Shown piece by piece: positions 13,036 to 16,945 of a DNA stretch of 16,945 nt; the stretch's first letter is position 1, and each line of letters begins with the position of its first letter. The notes beneath the pieces were generated by a model. It made no database searches, was not told the origin of the DNA, and was given only the letters and a program-made list of their open reading frames with translations. This DNA comes from Geobacter sp. UBA6802 (GTDB lineage: Bacteria; Desulfobacterota; Desulfuromonadia; Geobacterales; Pseudopelobacteraceae). The stretch is from positions 21,087 to 38,031 of the forward strand of contig DKFG01000001.1 in the NCBI GenBank assembly GCA_002452325.1. Direction: 5' to 3'. The position numbers and the translations under genes were made by a program.

Positions 13036-14666
13036 CTTACTCCGCCATCACCAATATCGCCTCGCACCTGCCCCGGATGGCGCAGCTGCAGCCTGGCACC
13101 ACGGCAATCATCTTTCCCCAAGGCAATCAACGTCTGACCTTTCAGGAACTGGACCGCCTCTCTGACCGGATCTGTCACGGCCTGGTGGCTCACGGCATCA
13201 GCCAAGGCACCCGTACCGTGCTGATGGTTACCCCATCGCCTGAGTTCTTTGCCCTGACCTTTGCCCTGTTTAAGGTTGGTGCTGTACCGGTGCTGGTTGA
13301 TCCTGGCCTGGGGATCAAAAACCTCAAAAAATGTCTGGCTGAGGCTCAACCAACCGCCTTTATCGGTATTCCCAAGGCGCAGGTTGCCCGTCTGTTGTTC
13401 GGCTGGGCAAAGGACAGCCTTAAAACCATCATTACCGTAGGACCACGTCTGTTTTGGGGTGGTACATCACTTGAAAAGCTGATCAAGCAGAGCCCGGATC
13501 AACCTTTTGAAATGGCTGCTACCCAGGCAGACGATCAGGCTGCCATCCTGTTTACCAGTGGCAGCACTGGCCCACCCAAGGGGGCGGTGTACAACCATGG
13601 CAATTTCACTGCCCAGGTTGATGCTTTGAAAACTGTTTACAAGATCCAGCCAGGCGAGATCGATCTGCCTACCTTCCCGCTGTTTGCCCTGTTTGCGCCT
13701 GCACTGGGGATGACCGCCGTGATCCCTGAGATGGACTTTACCCGGCCCGGCTCGGTTGATCCAAACAAGATCATTGGTGCCATTACGAACCACAAGGTCA
13801 CCACCATGTTCGGCTCCCCGGCCCTGATCAACCGGGTAGGACGCTATGGCGCAGAGCATAACGTCAAACTGCCCACCCTCAAACGGGTGATCTCAGCCGG
13901 AGCACCGGTGCCTGCCACGGTGCTGGAGCGGTTCAGCCGGATGCTGCAACCTGATGTGGAGATCTTTACCCCCTACGGCGCCACGGAATCGCTGCCGGTC
14001 TGCTCTATCGGCAGCAGCGAGATACTGGGGGAAACCAGTGCCATGACCGATCAGGGCGCCGGGGTCTGTATCGGAAAACCCGTAATGGGGATCAGAGCTG
14101 AGATCATCAGGATCACGGATGCGCCAATCACTACATGGGATGACAGCCTGAAGGTGACAGACGGTGAGGTTGGTGAGATCGTAGTGCAGGGTCCCCAGGT
14201 AACCAGTGGCTATTTCCAGCGTCCTGAGGCAGACCGGCTCTCCAAGATCATTGATCCGGCAGGTGGATTTTTTCATCGCATGGGTGATCTGGGCAGGCGT
14301 GACAGCCAGGGCAGACTATGGTTCTGCGGCCGCAAGTCCCACCGGGTTGAGTCTAGCCAAGGCCCGCTGTTCACCATTCCGGTGGAGGCGGTCTTCAACA
14401 CTCACCCGCTAGTGTTTCGCAGTGCCCTTGTCGGTATCGGTCCCCAAGGCAACCAGCAGCCGGTGATCTGCATTGAACTGGAAAAAGGGATCACCACCAA
14501 TCAGGAGCAGCTACGCACTGAACTGCTGGCATTGGCCTCAGAACATCCCCACACCAACAGCATCAGCACCATCCTGTTCCACCGGGCCTTTCCGGTGGAT
14601 ATTCGCCACAATGCCAAGATCTTCCGGGAAAAGCTGGCAATATGGGCTGAGGAGCAGATCCGATGA
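13032..14666 (+). CDS. oleC: OleC, beta-lactone synthetase (ANL adenylating enzyme)
   Basis: 544-residue ANL-superfamily enzyme. In the ole pathway OleC uses ATP to turn a 2-alkyl-3-hydroxy acid into a cis-beta-lactone. The P-loop AILFTSGSTGPPKGAVY spans about residues 171-187; the substrate/AMP motif TPYGATE is at 313-319; a GDLGRRD hinge-region motif is at about 418-424; and the C-terminal NAKIFREKL carries the conserved lysine. Acyl-CoA ligase is the superfamily alternative, but its place between oleB and oleD gives the assignment. The start at 13032 lacks an obvious Shine-Dalgarno sequence, so expression may depend on coupling to the short upstream frame or on readthrough. It is separated from oleD by 124 bases that hold a repeat. 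Confidence 0.92.
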   Translation: MTYSAITNIASHLPRMAQLQPGTTAIIFPQGNQRLTFQELDRLSDRICHGLVAHGISQGTRTVLMVTPSPEFFALTFALFKVGAVPVLVDPGLGIKNLKKCLAEAQPTAFIGIPKAQVARLLFGWAKDSLKTIITVGPRLFWGGTSLEKLIKQSPDQPFEMAATQADDQAAILFTSGSTGPPKGAVYNHGNFTAQVDALKTVYKIQPGEIDLPTFPLFALFAPALGMTAVIPEMDFTRPGSVDPNKIIGAITNHKVTTMFGSPALINRVGRYGAEHNVKLPTLKRVISAGAPVPATVLERFSRMLQPDVEIFTPYGATESLPVCSIGSSEILGETSAMTDQGAGVCIGKPVMGIRAEIIRITDAPITTWDDSLKVTDGEVGEIVVQGPQVTSGYFQRPEADRLSKIIDPAGGFFHRMGDLGRRDSQGRLWFCGRKSHRVESSQGPLFTIPVEAVFNTHPLVFRSALVGIGPQGNQQPVICIELEKGITTNQEQLRTELLALASEHPHTNSISTILFHRAFPVDIRHNAKIFREKLAIWAEEQIR

Positions 14667-14683
14667 AAAACATTAACAGATTC

Positions 14684-14773
14684 AACACAGAGACACAGAG
14701 GCACAGAGAAAATCTTATTAAGGGTATTTTTTTCTCATTCGAGCATTGCTCCGTGTCTCCGTGCCTCCGTGTT
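14684..14773. repeat. Inverted heptamer repeat (CACAGAG / CTCCGTG) between oleC and oleD
   Basis: The left arm (14684-14708) is built from CACAGAG-type heptamers, the right arm (14749-14773) from CTCCGTG/CTCCGTG-type heptamers, with a 40-base spacer. The 25-base arms pair at 20 positions plus one G-T; the four other mismatches are A-C, one per heptamer. Read from the minus strand, those mismatches become G-U wobbles, so the minus-strand RNA would fold better. It fills most of the oleC-oleD gap. Similar CACAGAG-type elements are, from memory, scattered in Geobacter and other genomes. Confidence 0.8.
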
Positions 14774-14774
14774 A

Positions 14775-14789
14775 CAGAAAGGCTTTCTG
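14775..14789. promoter_or_regulatory. Dyad CAGAAAG-G-CTTTCTG covering the oleD ribosome binding site
   Basis: A perfect 7+1+7 dyad ending one base before the oleD ATG at 14791. Its left half contains AGAAAGG, the only plausible ribosome binding site. As RNA it could form a 5-bp hairpin with AGGCU in the loop; as DNA it could be a protein site. Function is inferred. Confidence 0.4.
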
Positions 14790-14790
14790 C

Positions 14791-15786
14791 ATGAAGGCTC
14801 TGGTCACCGGCGGCGGCGGATTTCTTGGCGGCGTCATTGTCCGGATGCTGCGTGAACAGGGGGATCAGGTGGTCAGTCTCTCCCGCAGCAGGTATGCAGC
14901 GCTTGACCGGCTGGGGGTTGAGCAGGTGCAGGGGGATCTTGCGGATTTGTCCGTTGTGCTGAAGGCGGCCCAGGGGTGCACTATTATCTATCACGTAGCT
15001 GCCAAGGCTGGTATCTGGGGCAGCTATGACTCATTCTTTCAGGCCAATGTAATTGGTACTCAGAACATACTGGCAGCCTGCAAGGAGCTGGGCATCAACA
15101 AACTGGTCTACACCAGCTCTCCCAGTGTGGTGTTTGACGGTACGGATGTTGAGGGAGGTGGCGAAACCCTGCCCTACCCTGATCACTATGAGGCCTTTTA
15201 TCCCCAGACCAAGGCCATGGCCGAACAGTTGGTGCTGGCGGCAAACAGCCAGCAACTGGCAACGGTTTCGTTACGACCACACCTGATCTGGGGGCCTGGC
15301 GATAACCACTTAGCACCGCGAATCATTGCCAAAGGAAAGAGTGGCAGACTGCGCCGGATCGGCACCAAGCCCTGTCTGGTAGACACGGTCTATGTTGACA
15401 ATGCTGCCAGAGCCCACCTGCAGGCAGCAGTAAAACTTGCACCAGACAACAGCCCGGTGGCCGGCAAGGCCTACTTCATCAGTAATGGTGAGCCGATTGA
15501 GCTGTGGGAAATGGTGAACCGGATACTTGCAGCTGCAGGTGTCGGACCGGTGAACAAACATATCTCACCTGAAGCTGCCTACACTATAGGAGCGATCTGC
15601 GAAAAAATCTGGGGATGGTTCAGATTACCAGGGGAGCCGCCCATGACTCGTTTTGTGGCCAAAGAGCTGGCAACGGCCCACTGGTTTGACATCTCTGCAG
15701 CCCGAAATGATTTTGGCTATCAGCCGGAGGTATGTATTGAAGAAGGGTTGCAACGGCTTGCAGGTTGGTTGCAAAAATCCGCGTAA
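14791..15786 (+). CDS. oleD: OleD, NADPH-dependent 2-alkyl-3-ketoalkanoic acid reductase (extended SDR)
   Basis: 331 residues from the ATG at 14791. An in-frame ATG at 14746 would only add translated repeat sequence and is rejected. The Rossmann motif TGGGGFLG (residues 6-13) binds the dinucleotide. The catalytic pair is Tyr137 and Lys141 in YPQTK, with the serine in YTSSPSVVF (about 109-112). OleD reduces the OleA product to a 2-alkyl-3-hydroxy acid, the substrate of OleC. The protein resembles 3-beta-hydroxysteroid dehydrogenase/NAD-dependent epimerase relatives; the ole context identifies the role. The last codons (AAA TCC GCG TAA) and the stop lie in a short ATCCGCG repeat, so the C-terminus may have been altered by that element. 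It converges on lgt. Confidence 0.92.
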   Translation: MKALVTGGGGFLGGVIVRMLREQGDQVVSLSRSRYAALDRLGVEQVQGDLADLSVVLKAAQGCTIIYHVAAKAGIWGSYDSFFQANVIGTQNILAACKELGINKLVYTSSPSVVFDGTDVEGGGETLPYPDHYEAFYPQTKAMAEQLVLAANSQQLATVSLRPHLIWGPGDNHLAPRIIAKGKSGRLRRIGTKPCLVDTVYVDNAARAHLQAAVKLAPDNSPVAGKAYFISNGEPIELWEMVNRILAAAGVGPVNKHISPEAAYTIGAICEKIWGWFRLPGEPPMTRFVAKELATAHWFDISAARNDFGYQPEVCIEEGLQRLAGWLQKSA

Positions 15787-15811
15787 ATCTGTTCTATCCG
15801 CGTCATCCGCG
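15777..15811. repeat. ATCCGCG short repeat at the oleD 3' end
   Basis: Three copies of ATCCGCG at 15777-15783, 15796-15802 and 15805-15811, separated by TAAATCTGTTCT and TC. It supplies the oleD stop codon and fills the 27-base gap between the convergent oleD and lgt. It resembles an interspersed repeat I remember from Geobacter and other genomes. Confidence 0.6.
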
Positions 15812-15813
15812 CT

Positions 15814-16599
15814 CTATTCAAGCACCGGTTTCTTCCGGTTCAGCCAGACCAGCAGAATGCCGCCCGCCAGGAAAAGCGGCAGACTCAACAACTGCCCCAT
15901 AGAAAAGAATCCCCAGAACAGTCCCAGTTGGTTATCCGGTTGACGGAACAGTTCCACAACAAACCGGAACAGACCGTAGCCACTCAGAAATGCAGCCATG
16001 GCCGTACCAGGGGTGGTAAAACGCCGGGCCAGCAACCGCACCACAAAGAACAGCACCAAACCCTCCAGAAACGCCTCATACAACTGGGACGGGTGGCGCG
16101 GCAACGGTCCGCCGTCAGGAAAGACCATCCCCCACGGCATGGTGGTGGGACGGCCAAACAGTTCACCATTGATAAAATTGCCGATCCTGCCCAGACCCAG
16201 ACCAACCGGCGTTGCCAACGCCGCCAGATCAGCCAGCTGCAGGTACGGCACCTCAAAACGTCGGGCATACCACAGACCGGCCACAGCCACACCAAGCAGA
16301 CCGCCGTGAAACGACATTCCCCCCTGCCAGATGGCAAATATTTTAAGAGGCTGGGCCAGGTACGCTGCAAGATCGTAAAACAGCACATAGCCTAACCGTC
16401 CGCCAACCACCACCCCGATGGCCAGACAAAAGATCAGATCAGCAACCGCCTCGTTATCGAGATTCAGACTTCTGCGACGCGCCTCGTTTTTGATGAGGAA
16501 ATAGCTAGTAAGAAAACCGATGACATACATCAGACCATACCATCTGAACTGCAACGGCCCCAGATGCAGAAAGACAGGATCGATTGCGGGAAACTGCAT
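15814..16599 (-). CDS. lgt: Lgt, phosphatidylglycerol--prolipoprotein diacylglyceryl transferase
   Basis: 261-residue inner-membrane enzyme that moves diacylglycerol from phosphatidylglycerol to the lipobox cysteine of prolipoproteins, the first step of lipoprotein maturation. The signature GRIGNFINGELFG is at residues 137-149. Residues equivalent to E. coli Tyr26, His103, Arg143, Asn146 and Gly154 appear with a constant offset of five (Tyr21, His98, Arg138, Asn141, Gly149), and the Arg/Glu pair spaced by four is Arg212/Glu216. Several hydrophobic membrane segments are visible (for example residues 20-35, 54-75, 98-110, 178-190). The start is supported by AGGAG about ten bases upstream. It is transcribed toward oleD and divergently from the small selenoprotein-like gene. 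It is an ordinary housekeeping gene and shows no functional link with the ole genes. Confidence 0.97.
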   Translation of the reverse strand: MQFPAIDPVFLHLGPLQFRWYGLMYVIGFLTSYFLIKNEARRRSLNLDNEAVADLIFCLAIGVVVGGRLGYVLFYDLAAYLAQPLKIFAIWQGGMSFHGGLLGVAVAGLWYARRFEVPYLQLADLAALATPVGLGLGRIGNFINGELFGRPTTMPWGMVFPDGGPLPRHPSQLYEAFLEGLVLFFVVRLLARRFTTPGTAMAAFLSGYGLFRFVVELFRQPDNQLGLFWGFFSMGQLLSLPLFLAGGILLVWLNRKKPVLE

Positions 16600-16668
16600 G
16601 TATCGTAACTCCTATGGATAGACTGATTGAAAGTACGGCAAAAAAACATCCATTTTTTACAATCAGTA

Positions 16669-16677
16669 TGGTATACT
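16669..16677 (+). promoter_or_regulatory. Extended -10 promoter element upstream of the small membrane protein gene
   Basis: TGGTATACT fits an extended -10 (TGnTATAAT type). No good -35 is present at 17 bp; a TTTACA at 16656-16661 is too close to serve. Transcription would begin about seven bases downstream, giving a very short leader before GGAGGTGAG at 16691-16699. Confidence 0.45.
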
Positions 16678-16700
16678 AATCACTATATACGGAGGTGAGT

Positions 16701-16850
16701 ATGAAAGACATCTTGTTGCTCTTGGCTATTGTAGTTATCTGGTTTGTGGTAAATAAATACATCTTGCCCAAAATGGGCTTTTCAACCTGAATGTCTGACA
16801 GTTGCAGTCTCCCGGGTCGGGATGACAAAAAAAAGGAAAAGAACCAGTAG
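16701..16850 (+). CDS. Candidate small membrane selenoprotein (49 aa, in-frame UGA at 16788-16790)
   Basis: ATG 16701 has an excellent ribosome site (GGAGGTGAG, 16691-16699). Residues 1-29 form a single membrane helix (DILLLLAIVVIWFVVNKYIL) followed by PKMGFST. Codon 30 is UGA. The same frame continues for 19 codons to TAG at 16848-16850, encoding MSDSCSLPGR and a Lys-rich tail, so Sec30 and Cys35 would form a U-x4-C pair. Starting 16 bases after the UGA, 16807-16826 can fold as GUC-U-CCCG, loop GGU, CGGG-A-U-GAC, similar to bacterial SECIS elements (short upper stem, GGU in the loop, bulged U). The basic tail suggests a cytoplasmic C-terminus. If UGA is a plain stop, the product is a 29-residue single-helix peptide (16701-16790). 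I do not recognise a named family. No selenium genes are in the window to support decoding. Confidence 0.6.
16807..16826 (+). promoter_or_regulatory. SECIS-like hairpin downstream of the in-frame UGA
   Basis: Stem GUC (16807-16809) with GAC (16824-16826), CCCG (16811-16814) with CGGG (16818-16821), loop GGU (16815-16817). U16810 can pair with A16822, leaving U16823 bulged. The loop is 24 bases past the UGA. E. coli fdhF has a comparable short stem with a bulged U and GGUC in the loop, though closer to its UGA and with the bulge on the 5' side. Confidence 0.5.
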
Positions 16851-16859
16851 TCAAATCAT

Positions 16860-16892
16860 AAGGCCGGTTGTCTGCTAGAGGCGACCGGCCTT
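16860..16892. terminator. Convergent hairpin between the small membrane protein gene and the VOC-type gene
   Basis: Perfect 9-bp inverted repeat AAGGCCGGT (16860-16868) and ACCGGCCTT (16884-16892) with a 15-base loop. It starts ten bases after the TAG at 16848-16850. There is no clear U-run on the plus side and only a weak one (TTATGATTTG) on the minus side. The stop codon of the minus-strand gene lies in the loop. Confidence 0.5.
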
Positions 16893-16945
16893 AATGCGTC
16901 GTTCAGACGGCTCCTCCAGTACCACCAGATACCCATCCGGATCAA
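16875..16945 (-). CDS. 3' end of a probable VOC/glyoxalase-superfamily protein, truncated by window edge
   Basis: Only the last 22 residues are visible, ending at a TAG (complement of 16875-16877). The segment DPDGYLVVLEEP matches the C-terminal strand of vicinal-oxygen-chelate proteins (glyoxalase I, methylmalonyl-CoA epimerase, bleomycin-resistance type), where DP(D/E)G-x-(L/I)-(I/V)-E-L carries the last metal-ligand Glu. Here the residue at that Glu position appears to be Val (YLVVLEE), so the metal site may differ or the alignment may be shifted. The substrate cannot be judged from this fragment. The gene converges on the candidate selenoprotein gene through a shared hairpin. Confidence 0.55.
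   Translation of the reverse strand, partial: DPDGYLVVLEEPSERRIKAGRL

Noticed and set aside
13032..14666. Plain long-chain acyl-CoA ligase
   Set aside because: ANL motifs are shared, but the ole neighbourhood points to beta-lactone synthetase.
14684..14773. CRISPR array
   Set aside because: The units are 7-mers without spacers and the two arms are inverted; no cas genes are present.
14746..14790. Upstream ATG for oleD
   Set aside because: The extra 15 residues come from the CTCCGTG repeat arm; the Rossmann motif begins right after the ATG at 14791, which has a ribosome site.
15824..15839. ACCGG-TTTCTT-CCGGT hairpin as lgt/oleD terminator
   Set aside because: Only a 5-bp stem, no T-run, and it lies within the coding end of lgt.
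16600..16668. Defined promoter for lgt
   Set aside because: Several weak boxes can be drawn on the minus strand, but none has acceptable spacing and matches together.

Overview
The window looks like a chromosomal segment of a Geobacterales/Desulfuromonadales-type deltaproteobacterium (Geobacter or Trichlorobacter-like). This is inferred from a fairly high-GC coding style, PUFA-synthase and ole hydrocarbon genes side by side, many short interspersed repeats, and a candidate selenoprotein. No rRNA or other taxonomic marker is present, so the assignment is a judgement.

Region 1 (1-9607) holds two giant, overlapping polyketide/fatty-acid synthase genes of the Pfa (PUFA synthase, secondary lipid synthase) family. 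The first runs in from the left edge and supplies the last of a tandem ACP array, a KR and a dehydratase-like domain. The second is a 2285-residue KS-CLF-AT-DH-DH protein, in effect PfaC with a PfaB-type acyltransferase built in. Region 2 (9607-11537) holds oleA and oleB, overlapping head to tail with the synthase genes. Region 3 (11538-13031) is an island of two complete type II toxin-antitoxin modules (Phd/YefM + RelE/ParE, then ParD + ParE), each with a promoter/operator-like palindrome. Region 4 (13032-15786) resumes the pathway with oleC and oleD. Region 5 (15814-16945) has lgt on the minus strand, a divergent small membrane-protein gene with an in-frame UGA and a SECIS-like hairpin (candidate selenoprotein, 49 residues), and the 3' end of a VOC/glyoxalase-type gene on the minus strand.

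How the parts fit together: the Pfa proteins would build a long, probably polyunsaturated acyl chain on tandem ACPs. OleA would condense two activated chains head to head, OleD would reduce the 2-alkyl-3-keto acid, OleC would close the beta-lactone, and OleB would release CO2 to give a long-chain olefin or polyene. Overlapping stop/start codons (TGATG, ATGA, TAATG) link pfaA-like, pfaC-like, oleA and oleB, which supports a single production line. An enoyl reductase (PfaD) and a phosphopantetheinyl transferase are not in the window and may lie upstream.

The most notable observations are: (i) the candidate selenoprotein at 16701-16850; (ii) Pfa and Ole genes in one translationally coupled run; (iii) several different classes of short interspersed repeat translated in frame inside linkers and loops of the megasynthases; (iv) two toxin-antitoxin modules splitting the ole operon.
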